Of a stretch of DNA of 64,000 nt, positions 18,201 to 26,094 are shown piece after piece. Positions within the stretch are counted from its first letter, which is position 1; every line of letters begins with the position of its first letter. The DNA is from Phytohabitans suffuscus. GTDB lineage: Bacteria; Actinomycetota; Actinomycetes; Mycobacteriales; Micromonosporaceae. The stretch is taken from NCBI RefSeq assembly GCF_011764565.1, contig NZ_AP022871.1:6696320-6760319 (forward strand), given 5' to 3'. The notes under the pieces were generated by a model. It was not told the origin of the DNA, searched no databases, and saw nothing but the letters and a program-made list of their open reading frames with translations. A program made the translations under genes and the position numbers.

Positions 18201-18733
18201 TCACCGGTGGCGATGCCGACCCGGGCGCGCATCGGGTAGCGCCCGGCCAGGGGCTTGCCGTCGAGCGCCCGCTGCATGTCGAGCCCGGCGAGCACCGCCC
18301 GGTACCCGTCGTGCTCGGTCTCCACCGGCACGCCGAAGACGGCCATGACCGCGTCGCCGATGTACTTCTCGACCACGCCGCCGTACCGCCGGATCACCTC
18401 GCGCGCGGTGTTGAAGTAGTCCACCTGCAGGCGGCGCAGGTCTTCCGGGTCGAGCCGCTCGGCCATCGCGGTGAAGCCCTTGAGGTCGACGAAGAGCACG
18501 TTGACCGTGCGCCGCTCCTCGCGCGGCGCGCTCGCGGTGTGCAGCTCGCGGGTGAGCGGGCTGCCGCAGGCGGTGCAGAACGTGAACTCGGGCGCGACGA
18601 GCGCGAGGCAGGATCCGCACCGGCTGTGCAGCGGGGCGCCGCACCGGCCGCAGAAGTGGTGGGTGGGATCGGCTGGGACGTCGCACTTCAGACACACGCG
18701 CTGTGTGCCGCGCAGCTCCGGTGTGTCGACCAT
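15299..18733 (-). CDS. Zinc-ribbon / class III cyclase-like / AAA ATPase / TPR regulator
   Basis: 1144 aa. Residues 14-56 hold eight Cys in two CxxC-CxxC zinc ribbons (C14, C17, C28, C31; C39, C42, C53, C56). Residues about 74-250 are a class III nucleotide cyclase homology domain with the metal-binding Asp83 (FVDLKGFT) and Asp127 (KYIGDAVMAVFG). Where active cyclases have Asn in VNxAAR, this protein has Ala200 (VVATAARL), so cyclase activity is doubtful. An ATPase domain follows with Walker A GAHGMGKS (298-305) and LVIEDLHFAD as the Walker B region. The last 450 residues are helical repeats of TPR type. It resembles the large SARP/LuxR-like ATPase regulators but has no DNA-binding domain. 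It is monocistronic and divergent from the repeat-peptide gene. Confidence 0.9.
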   Translation of the reverse strand: MVDTPELRGTQRVCLKCDVPADPTHHFCGRCGAPLHSRCGSCLALVAPEFTFCTACGSPLTRELHTASAPREERRTVNVLFVDLKGFTAMAERLDPEDLRRLQVDYFNTAREVIRRYGGVVEKYIGDAVMAVFGVPVETEHDGYRAVLAGLDMQRALDGKPLAGRYPMRARVGIATGEALVDLAAARNGGEALLSGDVVATAARLQTHAPPGGVLVSAVTHRTTAGSIRYADEPLELELAGKSRPVEAWLAQASVRRPPVIDDEGTPLVGRAAELDLLMAAVRRCVSERRAHLVSVVGAHGMGKSRLVRELYRRVHDDGDLLVRWRVGRCLPYGAGGTYDALAEIVKSEADVLDTDDPATTRERLTVALAEVLPEAEVSRLAGLLGPLAGLPGRPVRPGEIEAAWRDALLALARHIPTVLVIEDLHFADPAMLRFLADLVEAGGDVPLLVLGTYRPELLDEQPTWPSALPGMLTVSLARLRNAEMRALVSTLLTQQDIPTDHADRLTRLTGGNPMYAVEYVRMVAERGGAALDADGGVDVPESVHGVIANRIDLLDNAERTVLNAAAVLGDRLWPGAIADMLALDMIGVAGVLRRLQRRDILVSGTVSTVAGEAELEFQHQLVRDVAYRRLPRATRAALHRRAAAWQQRVSIDGRNDLATAVARHRIQALDLSQSLGEDTAADAEAARTALLAAAEAAFAVYAVESALGYTEGALNAWPADHEPDARRGAELLHHRLQFLGHPDRFYRDGVKDVARLADRMREAGDRTGEARAETLLGLAELMRAERDKARDHLDRAITLFRDLPDDAAKTDAYAELARLHLLEFRTDLALPAARAARDLAHRLGLADAEVHALVTEHATRYVAGDLTALDDLERVIETCRAQGLPTLRRALHNLATFRQEEGDLPGAADLERESRGVHGGQISLVLSHSEEAELAYFGGDWVALLRAADEYLDHEDEGAGTTDWDLQLRGRRAWIGALCGRPAGEDIARSLDVAHRSGFVRLRYNAYAHGALSRALDGDHAGAAALLADLAALWREAPTALTLEWLPAAAHATALTPAAAPAMAEVVRTSLRRTRWVVAAEALVAGDPVRAVTLYDEIGSASDAALASLWAARALGDETHLDRVRTFAARNHADALLRLARTR

Positions 18734-18800
18734 CCCGCGATCATCCTCGCAGCTCGTGCCCGCTGGGCCAAGGGTGCGTCAGACACACGGTAACGTTGCC

Positions 18801-18837
18801 TGTCCAAGATGAGACAGCTCAGCGGCGACTTTGGACA
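18801..18837. promoter_or_regulatory. Inverted repeat upstream of the repeat-peptide gene
   Basis: TGTCCAA (18801-18807) and TTGGACA (18831-18837) are exact inverted repeats 23 bases apart. They lie in the 148-bp space between the divergent cyclase-ATPase and repeat-peptide genes. The spacing suits a dimeric regulator site, but related TGTCCA/TGGACA words are common in this window, so chance is possible. Confidence 0.3.
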
Positions 18838-18881
18838 CTACGGTGCAAGAAGCTGTTTCCCGTCCACAAAGGGGTATCCCA

Positions 18882-19043
18882 ATGACCGACCCGCTGGAGC
18901 CTGCCGACGCCACCACGCAGGGCAAGGGCGTCAGCTCCGACCCGAACGGCAAGGGTGTCAGCTCGACCACGCAGGGCAAGGGCGTCAGCTCGACCACCCA
19001 GGGCAAGGGTGTCAGCGCGCCGCCGGCCGACGAGAAGGACTAG
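18882..19043 (+). CDS. 53-residue tandem-repeat protein (GKGVSS repeats)
   Basis: MTDPLEPADA leader, then four copies of a 9-residue unit TTQGKGVSS (second copy DPNGKGVSS, last copy ending GKGVSA), then APPADEKD. It has no Cys and no hydrophobic segment, with Gly, Ser, Thr and Lys dominating. I do not recognise the family. Small actinobacterial proteins made of short TT-containing repeats exist but are uncharacterised, and a multi-core modified-peptide precursor is one possible reading. ATG 18882 is preceded by AAGGGG at suitable distance. The gene is alone: divergent from the cyclase-ATPase gene, closed by a perfect hairpin 8 bp after the stop, then the cox operon begins. The DNA repeats (CACGCAGGGCAAGGGCGTCAG-type units) are nearly identical, so recent expansion is likely. 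Confidence 0.7.
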   Translation: MTDPLEPADATTQGKGVSSDPNGKGVSSTTQGKGVSSTTQGKGVSAPPADEKD

Positions 19044-19050
19044 GGCGTAC

Positions 19051-19088
19051 GGGCGGAGATCCACGCATGCGGGTATGGATCTCCGCCC
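19051..19088 (+). terminator. Strong hairpin after the repeat-peptide gene
   Basis: Perfect 13-bp stem GGGCGGAGATCCA (19051-19063) / TGGATCTCCGCCC (19076-19088) with a 12-base loop, beginning 8 bp after the stop codon. There is no T-run, as is usual for actinobacterial terminators. It separates the small gene from the cox operon. Confidence 0.75.
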
Positions 19089-19155
19089 GCCCGGCCGCCG
19101 CCGGCTTCGTGATCTCGTGGCGCGGGGTCCCACCGGCGGTGGCATAGTTGACCGG

Positions 19156-20037
19156 GTGACTCCCGCCACTCCCGCCGCGCTGGCCGAGGCGCTCGCCGGC
19201 GTGGGCTACCTGGCCGACGACGGCCTCGCCACCGCCGGCCACCTGGCGCTCAAGCTGGGCCGCCCGCTCTTCCTGGAGGGCGACGCGGGGGTGGGCAAGA
19301 CCGCGTTCGCGCAGGCCCTGGCGACGGCGACCGGCGCGCACTTCGTGCGGCTGCAGTGCTACGAGGGGCTCGACGCGGCGCAGGCGCTCTACGACTGGGA
19401 CTTCCCGCGGCAGATCCTGCACCTGCGCACCGTCGAGGCGGCGGCCGCGGCCTCGGGCGACAGGCCGGACACCGCGGCGCTGGAGGCGAGCCTCTACGAC
19501 CGGCGCTTCCTCATCGCCCGCCCGCTGCTGCGGGCCCTGGAGCTGAGCCCGTGCGTGCTGCTGGTCGACGAGATCGACCGGGCCGACGACGAGTTCGAGG
19601 CGTTCCTGCTGGAGATCCTCGCGGACGCCGCGATCACCATCCCGGAGCTGGGCCGGATCGCCGCCGGTACGCCGCCGCTGACGGTGCTGACCAGCAACCG
19701 CACCCGCGAGGTGCACGACGCGCTCAAGCGCCGCTGCCTGTACCACTGGGTCGAGCACCCCGGCTTCGCGCAGGAGGTGGCGATCATCCGCTCGCGGCTG
19801 CCGGAGGTGACCGAGCGGCTGGCGGCCGACGTCGCGGGCGCGGTGCAGCGGATGCGCCAGCTCGACCTGATCAAGGCGCCCGGCGTGGCCGAGGCGCTCG
19901 ACTGGGCCAGCGCGCTCGCCGCGCTCGGCGCCCGCGAGCTCGACCCCGACCTGGCCGCGGCCACGCTCGGGGCCGTCCTGAAGTACCGGGAGGACTCCGA
20001 ACGGGTCCGGGCGGCGCAGCCGTGGGCAGCGAGCTAG
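19156..20037 (+). CDS. coxD: MoxR-family AAA+ ATPase, CoxD-like
   Basis: 293 aa from GTG 19156. MoxR AAA+ ATPase: Walker A GDAGVGKT (residues 42-49), Walker B LLVDEIDRAD with D138-E139, sensor 1 VLTSNRTREVHDALKRRC. The insert RLQCYEGLDAAQALYDWDFPRQ is characteristic of the CoxD/MoxR subgroup. CoxD proteins act with CoxE to mature the molybdenum hydroxylase encoded by coxL; in the form I enzyme they help load the Cu-S part of the active site. First gene of the cox operon, starting 67 bp after the terminator hairpin, and its 3' end overlaps coxE by 16 bp. An earlier in-frame start would run back through the small repeat gene and the hairpin and is rejected. Confidence 0.88.
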   Translation: MTPATPAALAEALAGVGYLADDGLATAGHLALKLGRPLFLEGDAGVGKTAFAQALATATGAHFVRLQCYEGLDAAQALYDWDFPRQILHLRTVEAAAAASGDRPDTAALEASLYDRRFLIARPLLRALELSPCVLLVDEIDRADDEFEAFLLEILADAAITIPELGRIAAGTPPLTVLTSNRTREVHDALKRRCLYHWVEHPGFAQEVAIIRSRLPEVTERLAADVAGAVQRMRQLDLIKAPGVAEALDWASALAALGARELDPDLAAATLGAVLKYREDSERVRAAQPWAAS

Positions 20038-21125
20038 CGGGGGTGCTGGTCGGGTTCGCCCGCACGCTGCGCAACGCGGGGGTGCAGGCGACGGGGGAGC
20101 GGGTCGAGGCGATGGTCGCCGCGATGGACGCGCTCGACGTCACCCGGCCCGAGGACGCGTACTGGGCCGGCCGTCTCACGCTCTGCGGCGAGCCCGACGA
20201 CCTGCCGGTGTACGACGCCGCCTTCGCCGCCTACTTCGGGGGCCGTGCCCCGGCCCGGCCGCCCGCGCCGGTCCCGGCGAAGCGGCGGGGCGTCGCGCTC
20301 TTCGGCCGGGACGACCCCGACGGGCACGGCGCCGGGCCGGGTGACGACGACCTGGCGGTCGCGGCCAGCACCGCCGAGGTGCTGCGCCACCGCGACCTGG
20401 GCGTCCTGTCCGCCGGCGAGCGCGACGAGGTACGCCGCCTCGTCGCCCTCCTCGCCCCGGCGACCGCCGCCCGCCCCGGCCGCCGGCACCGCCCGTCCTG
20501 CGGCGGAGCGGTCGACCCGCCGCGCACCGTGCGGCGCATGCTCCGCCAGCTCGGCGAGCCGGCCCAGCTGGCCCGGCGTACGCGGCGGGACAAGCCACGG
20601 CGGCTGGTGCTGCTGCTCGACGTGTCCGGCTCGATGGCGCCGTACGCGGACTCACTGCTGCGCTTCGCGCACGCGGCGGTACGGCGGCGGCCGGCGCTGA
20701 CCGAGGCGTTCACGCTCGGCACCCGGCTGACCCGGGTGACCCGCGCGCTGCGCCACCGCGACCCGGACGGCGCCCTGCGCGCGGCCGGCGAGGCGATCCC
20801 GGACTGGCACGGCGGCACCCGGCTGGCCGACTCGCTGAAGGCGTTCCTGGACCGGTGGGGCCAGCGGGGCACCGCCCGCGGCGCGGTGGTGGTGCTCTTC
20901 AGCGACGGCTGGGAGCGGGGTGACCCGGCGCTGCTGGCCGCCCAGATGGCCCGCCTGTCGCGGCTCGCGCACCGGGTGGTCTGGGTCAACCCGCACCGGG
21001 GCAAGCCGGGGTACGAGCCGCTCGTGGCCGGTATGGCGGCGGCCCTGCCGCACCTGGACGACTTCGTCGCGGGGCACAGCCTCGCCGCGCTGGAGGAGCT
21101 GGTCCGCGTCATCGCTCGATCATGA
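20022..21125 (+). CDS. coxE: VWA-domain protein, CoxE-like
   Basis: 367 aa from GTG 20022. The N-terminal half is a helical CoxE-type region (LVGFARTLRNAGVQATGERVEAMVAAM), with a Pro-rich, acidic linker, then a von Willebrand A domain. The MIDAS motif is D200-V-S-G-S204, followed by the Thr-containing loop WHGGTRLADSL and VVVLFSDGWERGD with the third metal-site acid. The C-terminal WVNPHRGKPGYEPLVAGM and the end GHSLAALEELV match CoxE. It is expected to work as the metal-dependent partner of the CoxD ATPase in enzyme maturation. The frame is continuous and ends 90 bp before coxS. Confidence 0.88.
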   Translation: MGSELAGVLVGFARTLRNAGVQATGERVEAMVAAMDALDVTRPEDAYWAGRLTLCGEPDDLPVYDAAFAAYFGGRAPARPPAPVPAKRRGVALFGRDDPDGHGAGPGDDDLAVAASTAEVLRHRDLGVLSAGERDEVRRLVALLAPATAARPGRRHRPSCGGAVDPPRTVRRMLRQLGEPAQLARRTRRDKPRRLVLLLDVSGSMAPYADSLLRFAHAAVRRRPALTEAFTLGTRLTRVTRALRHRDPDGALRAAGEAIPDWHGGTRLADSLKAFLDRWGQRGTARGAVVVLFSDGWERGDPALLAAQMARLSRLAHRVVWVNPHRGKPGYEPLVAGMAAALPHLDDFVAGHSLAALEELVRVIARS

Positions 21126-21215
21126 TGTTTCCTGCGTGTTACGCCGAGACTCTTGCCTCCGGGCGCGCGGAGGACTTGTCTGAGGGTAGGTTTCCGCTCC
21201 TTACCGGGAGGGATG

Positions 21216-21696
21216 ATGACCCGTATCAGCATGACCGTCGATGGCGTCCGCTACGACGACGACGTCCAACCCCGCACGCTGCTCGTCCACCACCTCCGCG
21301 AGCGGCTGGGCAAGGTGGGCACCGTGGTTGGCTGCGACACGAGCAACTGCGGCTCGTGCACCGTGCTCATGGCCGGCGAGTCCGTGAAGAGCTGCACCGT
21401 GCTGGCCGTGCAGGCCGACGGCTCGCAGATCACCACGGTCGAGGGCCTGGCCCGGGCCCGACGGCGAGCTGCACCCCGTGCAGCAGGCCTTCCACGACCG
21501 CCACGCGCTCCAGTGTGGCTTCTGCACCCCCGGCATGATCATGGCGGCGGTCGACCTGCTCGCCGAGAACCCCGACCCCACCGACGCGGAGATCCGGGAA
21601 GGGCTGGAAGGCAACCTGTGCCGTTGCACGGGCTACCAGAACATCGTCCGGGCCGTCCACGACGCGGCCAGGTCCCCGAGGGAGGTCGGCCGATGA
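21216..21696 (+). CDS. coxS: CO dehydrogenase-like small subunit, 2Fe-2S protein (frameshifted)
   Basis: Encodes the [2Fe-2S] small subunit of a xanthine-oxidase-family enzyme, but in two frames. The first part gives the plant-ferredoxin-type cluster ligands ([10 protein letters not shown]...C) up to VEGLA. The second part, in another frame, gives [22 protein letters not shown] and CRCTGYQN, the C-terminal cluster domain. The frames join at 21450-21453, where GCC-C-GGG has one base too many. Removing one C yields an uninterrupted 159-residue protein, the normal CoxS length. The start ATG 21216 follows GGGAGG. The stop overlaps coxL by ATGA. Either a sequencing error or a recent loss-of-function indel, with the former favoured because the downstream genes look fully conserved. 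Confidence 0.85.
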
Positions 21697-24080
21697 CGAT
21701 CATGGAGGAGCGCGCCGCCACCGAGGTGGGCGCGGCGCGGCGGCGCAAGGAGGACGCCCGCCTCATCACCGGCCGTACGATGTGGACGGAGAACATCACG
21801 CTGCCGGGCATGCTGCACCTGGCGATCCTGCGCAGCCCGATGGCGCACGCGCGGATCACCCGCGTGGACACCTCGGCCGCGCTGCGCGAGCCGGGCGTCG
21901 TGGCGGCGTTCAGCGGCGCCGACGTGGCCGGCGTGCAGGGGAGCCTGCCGTGCGCCTGGCCGGTCACCGAAGACATGCTGCTGCCCGACCACCCGCCGCT
22001 CGCGGTCGACGAGGTGCGGCACGCGGGCGAGGCGGTCGCCGTGGTGGTGGCCCGCGACCGGGCCGCCGCGGTCGACGCGCTCGCCGCCATCGAGGTCGAC
22101 TACGAGCCGCTGCCCGTGGTGACCGAGATGCCCGCCGCGCTCGCCGAGGGCGCCCCGCTGGTGCACGCGGACAAGGGCACCAACAAGGCGTACACGTGGA
22201 TCTTCGACTCGGGCGAGGCCGGCACCGGCCAGTCGACCGAGGCCACGTTCGCGGACGCCGAGGTGGTCATCAAGCGGCGGTACGTCCAGCAGCGGCTGAT
22301 CCCCGCGTTCATGGAGCCGCGCAGCGTGGTCGCCGACCCCACCGGCGACCAGCACACGATCTGGTCCGCCACGCAGATCCCGCACATCCTGCGCTTCCTG
22401 CTCGCCGTCGTGACGGGTACACCCGAGCACAAGGTGCGGGTGGTCGCGCCGGACGTGGGCGGCGGCTTCGGCGGCAAGCTCCAGGTCACCGCCGAGGAGC
22501 TGATCACGTTTCTCGCCGCGCGGCGGGTCGGCAAGCCGGTCAAGTACACCGAGTCCCGCTCCGACAGCATCCTCACCGCGCACCACGGCCGCGACCAGAT
22601 CCAGGACCTCGAACTGGCCGCCAGGCGCGACGGCACGGTGCTCGGGCTGCGGGTCAGGCTGCTCGCCAACATGGGCGCCTACATGGGACTGGTCACGCCG
22701 GGCGTGCCGCTGCTGGGCGCGTTCATGTACAACGCCATCTACAAGTTCCCCAGCTACCGCTTCGAGTGCGTGGGCGTCTTCACCAACACGACCATCACCG
22801 ACGCGTACCGGGGAGCCGGGCGGCCCGAGGCCACGTACGCGATCGAGCGGATGATGGACGAGCTCGCCGTCGAGGTCGGGCTCGACCCGATCGAGGTACG
22901 GCGCAGGAACTGGATCGCGCACGACGAGTTCCCGTTCGACACCGTCGCCGGGCTGACCTACGACTCAGGCAACTACGAGGCCGCCACCGACAAGGCGACG
23001 AGCCTTTTCGGGTACGACGAGCTGCGGCGCGAGCAGGCCGCCCGGCGCGAGTCGAACGACCCGGTGCAGCTGGGCATCGGCGTCTCCACCTACACCGAGA
23101 TGTGCGGCCTCGCGCCGTCCCGGGTGCTGGGCGCGCTGCGGTACGGCGCGGGCGGCTGGGAGAGCGCCACCGTGCGGGTGCTGCCCACCGGCAAGGTCGA
23201 GGTGGTCACCGGTACCTCGCCGCACGGGCAGGGGCACGAGACGGCGTGGAGCCAGATCGTGGCCGACCAGCTCGGCGTCGCGTTCGAGGACGTCGAGGTG
23301 CTGCACGGCGACACCCGCACCTCGCACAAGGGACTCGACACGTACGGCTCCCGCTCGCTCGCGGTCGGCGGCTTCGCGCTCGTCAACGCCTGCACCCGGG
23401 TGGTCGACAAGGCCCGGCCGGTCGCCGCGCACCTGCTCGAATGCGACGTCTCCGACCTGGAGTTCAAGGGCGGGGCCTTCCGGGTACGCGGCGCGCCCGC
23501 GGACTCGGCCGGCAGGACGCTCGCCGACTGCTCGCTGGCCGTGTTCGCGGCGCACGACCTGCCGGAGGGCGTCGAGCCCACATTGGACGCCGAGGCCACG
23601 TACGACCCGGCGAACTTCTCGTTCCCGCACGGCACCCACCTGTGCGCGACGGAGGTGGACACCGAGACCGGGCGGGTGACGATCCGGTCCTATGTGGCCG
23701 TCGACGACGTCGGCCGGGTGGTCAACCCGCTGATCGTCGAGGGCCAGGTGCACGGCGGCGTGGCCCAGGGCATCGCGCAGGCGCTCTTCGAGGAGGCCGT
23801 GTACGACGCCGACGGCAACCTGCTCACCGGCACCTTCGTGGACTACACGCCGCCGAGCGCGGCCGACCTGCCGGACATCGTGAGCGACCGCACCGAGACG
23901 CCCGCGCCGGACCACCCGCTCGGCACCAAGGGCGTCGGCGAGGCCGGCACGATCGCCTCCACGCCGGCCGTGGTCAACGCGATCGTCGACGCGCTCCGGC
24001 CGTACGGGGTCGACGACATCCGCATGCCGTGCACGCCGGAGCGCGTGTGGCGGGCCGTCCAAGGGGGTGACCGGTCGTGA
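21693..24080 (+). CDS. coxL: CO dehydrogenase-like molybdopterin large subunit, form II (AYRGAGR)
   Basis: 795 aa molybdenum-cofactor subunit of the xanthine oxidase family. The active-site loop reads AYRGAGR at residues 371-377, the signature of 'form II' CoxL, whereas true CO dehydrogenases (form I) have AYRCSFR with the Cu-binding Cys. The catalytic Glu is E750 in KGVGEAG. The Moco-contact segments [29 protein letters not shown] and [24 protein letters not shown] are present. The substrate of form II enzymes is not settled (CO at low rate, or another aldehyde/heterocycle). It overlaps coxS (ATGA) and coxM (GTGA), so all three subunits are translationally coupled. Confidence 0.92.
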   Translation: MTIMEERAATEVGAARRRKEDARLITGRTMWTENITLPGMLHLAILRSPMAHARITRVDTSAALREPGVVAAFSGADVAGVQGSLPCAWPVTEDMLLPDHPPLAVDEVRHAGEAVAVVVARDRAAAVDALAAIEVDYEPLPVVTEMPAALAEGAPLVHADKGTNKAYTWIFDSGEAGTGQSTEATFADAEVVIKRRYVQQRLIPAFMEPRSVVADPTGDQHTIWSATQIPHILRFLLAVVTGTPEHKVRVVAPDVGGGFGGKLQVTAEELITFLAARRVGKPVKYTESRSDSILTAHHGRDQIQDLELAARRDGTVLGLRVRLLANMGAYMGLVTPGVPLLGAFMYNAIYKFPSYRFECVGVFTNTTITDAYRGAGRPEATYAIERMMDELAVEVGLDPIEVRRRNWIAHDEFPFDTVAGLTYDSGNYEAATDKATSLFGYDELRREQAARRESNDPVQLGIGVSTYTEMCGLAPSRVLGALRYGAGGWESATVRVLPTGKVEVVTGTSPHGQGHETAWSQIVADQLGVAFEDVEVLHGDTRTSHKGLDTYGSRSLAVGGFALVNACTRVVDKARPVAAHLLECDVSDLEFKGGAFRVRGAPADSAGRTLADCSLAVFAAHDLPEGVEPTLDAEATYDPANFSFPHGTHLCATEVDTETGRVTIRSYVAVDDVGRVVNPLIVEGQVHGGVAQGIAQALFEEAVYDADGNLLTGTFVDYTPPSAADLPDIVSDRTETPAPDHPLGTKGVGEAGTIASTPAVVNAIVDALRPYGVDDIRMPCTPERVWRAVQGGDRS

Positions 24081-24934
24081 TCCCGGCCGCGTTCGACTAC
24101 ACCCGACCATCCACAGTGGACGACGCGGTGCGCGCGCTCGCCGGCGCGGGCGAGGACGCCAAGGTGCTCGCCGGCGGGCAGAGCCTGATCCCCGTGCTGC
24201 GGATGCGCCTGGCCGCGCCGACCGTGCTGGTCGACATCGGCGCGGTGGCGGAGCTGCGCGGCGTACGCGACGACGGCGACGCGCTGGTCGTCGGCGCGAC
24301 CACCCGGCACGCCGACCTGCTGCGCGACCCGCTGGTCGCCGCGCACGCCCCGCTGCTGGCCCAGGCGACGGCCCAGGTCGGCGACCGCCAGGTGCGCCAC
24401 CTGGGCACGATCGGCGGCTCGCTCTCGCACGCCGACCCCGCCGGCGACCTGCCGGGCGTGACGGTGGCGCTGGAGGCGACGTTCGAGGTCGCCGGGCCGG
24501 GCGGCCGGCGTACGGTGCCCGCGGCGGAGTTCTTCGTCGACTTCCTCACCACCGCCCTGGCGCCGGACGAGGTGCTGGTGTCGGTGCGGGTGCCCAAGCG
24601 CCCGGGGTGGACGACCCACTATGAGAAGTTCGTCCGGGTCGCGCAGGCGTGGGCGATCGTCGGCGTGGCCGCGGCGGTGCGCCGGGAGAACGGCACCATC
24701 GCCGAGGCGCGGTTGGCGCTGACCAACATGGGTACCACCCCGCTGCGGGCCGCCGGGGTGGAGGAGGCGCTCACCGGCGCGCCGGCGACCGTGGACGCGG
24801 TGGCATCGGCGGCCGGGCGGGCCGGTGAGGGCGCCGACCCGCCGACCGACGTCTTCGCCTCCGCCGGGTACCGCCGGCACCTGGCGACCGTGTTGACCAA
24901 GCGAGCGGTGCTCGCGGCTGGAGGGATCGTATGA
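24077..24934 (+). CDS. coxM: CO dehydrogenase-like medium subunit, FAD-binding
   Basis: 285 aa FAD-binding subunit. It carries the two FAD-contact motifs of the CoxM family, AGGQS (32-36) and TIGGS (111-115), followed by [12 protein letters not shown], and a C-terminal CO-dehydrogenase flavoprotein domain ([29 protein letters not shown] region). It receives electrons from the [2Fe-2S] subunit and passes them to quinones or another acceptor, possibly through CoxG at the membrane. GTG 24077 overlaps the coxL stop. The palindrome TCCACAGTGGA lies within codons 11-15 (24110-24120) and uses the locally rare ACA codon. Confidence 0.92.
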   Translation: MIPAAFDYTRPSTVDDAVRALAGAGEDAKVLAGGQSLIPVLRMRLAAPTVLVDIGAVAELRGVRDDGDALVVGATTRHADLLRDPLVAAHAPLLAQATAQVGDRQVRHLGTIGGSLSHADPAGDLPGVTVALEATFEVAGPGGRRTVPAAEFFVDFLTTALAPDEVLVSVRVPKRPGWTTHYEKFVRVAQAWAIVGVAAAVRRENGTIAEARLALTNMGTTPLRAAGVEEALTGAPATVDAVASAAGRAGEGADPPTDVFASAGYRRHLATVLTKRAVLAAGGIV

Positions 24935-25563
24935 AGCTCGACCACTCCTTCTCCGTGCCGGTCCCCGTCGAGGAGGCGTGGGGCGTGCTGCTGGACGTGT
25001 CGCGGGTCGCACCGTGCATGCCCGGCGCCACGCTGGACGACTTCGACGGCGACGGGTTCACCGGCACGGTAAAGGTGAAGGTCGGGCCGATCATGCTCAC
25101 GTACACCGGTAAGGGCCGTTTCGTCGAGCGTGACGAGGCGGCCCGCCGCGTGGTGGTCGAGGCGTCCGGCCGCGACACCCGCGCCGCCGGCACCGCCGCC
25201 GCGAGGGTGACCGCCACGCTCAAGCCCGAAGGCGGCGCGACCCAGGTCGAGGTGTCGACCGACCTGACGGTGACCGGCAAGCCCGCCCAGTTCGGCCGGG
25301 GCATGCTGTCCGATGTGGGCGGCCGGCTGGTCGGCCAGTTCGCCGACTGCCTGGCCGCGAAGCTGGCGGCGCCCGTGCCACCCGCCGTGGCTGCGGAGGT
25401 GGAGCCGATCGCGCCGCAGACCCAGCCGGAAGCCGAGATCGAGCCGATCGACGTGCTCAGGCTCTCGGCGGGCACGGCCGCCGCGCGGTACGCCGGCCTG
25501 GTCGCCCTCAGCGCCGGCGCCGCGGTCCTGACCTGGCTGGTGATCCGCGCCCTTCGCCGCTGA
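24931..25563 (+). CDS. coxG: CoxG-like SRPBCC protein with C-terminal membrane anchor
   Basis: 210 aa. The first 145 residues are a CoxG/SRPBCC domain: [33 protein letters not shown] at the start ([17 protein letters not shown]), KVKVGPIMLTYTGKGRF in the middle, and GRGMLSDVGGRLVGQFADCLA at the end. A Pro/Glu-rich spacer leads to one hydrophobic helix (AGLVALSAGAAVLTWLVIRAL) and basic end RR, so the protein is tail-anchored on the cytoplasmic side. CoxG proteins recruit CO dehydrogenase to the membrane, and recent work on mycobacterial enzymes assigns a quinone-transport role. It overlaps coxM by ATGA and is the last gene of the operon. No XdhC-type maturation gene (coxF/coxI) is nearby. Confidence 0.9.
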   Translation: MKLDHSFSVPVPVEEAWGVLLDVSRVAPCMPGATLDDFDGDGFTGTVKVKVGPIMLTYTGKGRFVERDEAARRVVVEASGRDTRAAGTAAARVTATLKPEGGATQVEVSTDLTVTGKPAQFGRGMLSDVGGRLVGQFADCLAAKLAAPVPPAVAAEVEPIAPQTQPEAEIEPIDVLRLSAGTAAARYAGLVALSAGAAVLTWLVIRALRR

Positions 25564-25662
25564 CCCGCGCCCTGTCGCGGCTGGCCCGTGCCCCTTCGCT
25601 GTTGGCCCGTGCTCTTTCGCTGTTGGCCCGTGCTCTTTCGTCGCTGGCTCGTGCCCTGGTCA
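25562..25662. repeat. 21-bp tandem repeat (about 4.8 copies)
   Basis: Units start at 25562, 25583, 25604, 25625 and 25646 (the last is partial). The consensus begins GGCCCGTGCTCTTTCGC, and the two central units are nearly identical. The array fills the whole gap between the stops of coxG and the convergent DUF3224 gene and includes both stop codons. Replication slippage is the likely origin. Confidence 0.85.
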
Positions 25663-26058
25663 GAGCGTGTACTCCAGGGTGTAGGCGTGGCCCCCGCCGG
25701 CGTCGACGACGATCTGGCCGGTGCCGCGGATCGTGCGCAGGTCGCCGGTGCCCGAGTCGGGCACGATCGCCCAGTAGAGGGTCTGCCCGTCGGCGGCGTC
25801 CGCGGTGGCGCTGTGGTGCAGCACGAACGTGCCGGCCCGGCCGCCGACCGTGCCGCTGAACCGCTCGAACCCCACGTACGCCGCGCTGCTGTCCACCTGC
25901 GTCACGCACATGAGGATGCGGGTGCGGCTGGTGCCGACGAGGTCGCCGGTGAAGGTCTTCGACACCGTGGCCCGCGCCAGCGTCGCCCCCTCCGCGTCGT
26001 CGAAGGTCTCCTGGTCCCAGCCCTCGATGGTGAACGTGCCCTTGGCGTTCTCGGTCAT
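25660..26058 (-). CDS. DUF3224 domain protein
   Basis: 132 aa from ATG 26058 (MTENAKGTFTIEGWDQETFD). A small lipocalin-like beta-barrel family, DUF3224: paired strands around KTFTGDLVGTSRTRILMC, AYVGFERFSGTVGGRAGTFVLHHSA and the ending GTGQIVVDAGGGHAYTLEYTL. Members are widespread in actinobacteria and proteobacteria, and the function is unknown. The upstream ATG (26088) would add 10 residues with no similarity. It is convergent with the cox operon, and the stop lies in the 21-bp tandem repeat. Confidence 0.85.
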   Translation of the reverse strand: MTENAKGTFTIEGWDQETFDDAEGATLARATVSKTFTGDLVGTSRTRILMCVTQVDSSAAYVGFERFSGTVGGRAGTFVLHHSATADAADGQTLYWAIVPDSGTGDLRTIRGTGQIVVDAGGGHAYTLEYTL

Positions 26059-26094
26059 GCCGCACAGCATGCCGCAAGAACCTGACAACCCGTG

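Noticed and set aside
15335-18793. Plus-strand open frame of about 1150 codons opposite the cyclase-ATPase gene
   Set aside because: Composition is Gly/Ala/Arg/His/Val-rich low-complexity sequence, typical of a shadow frame; the minus strand carries well-defined domains.
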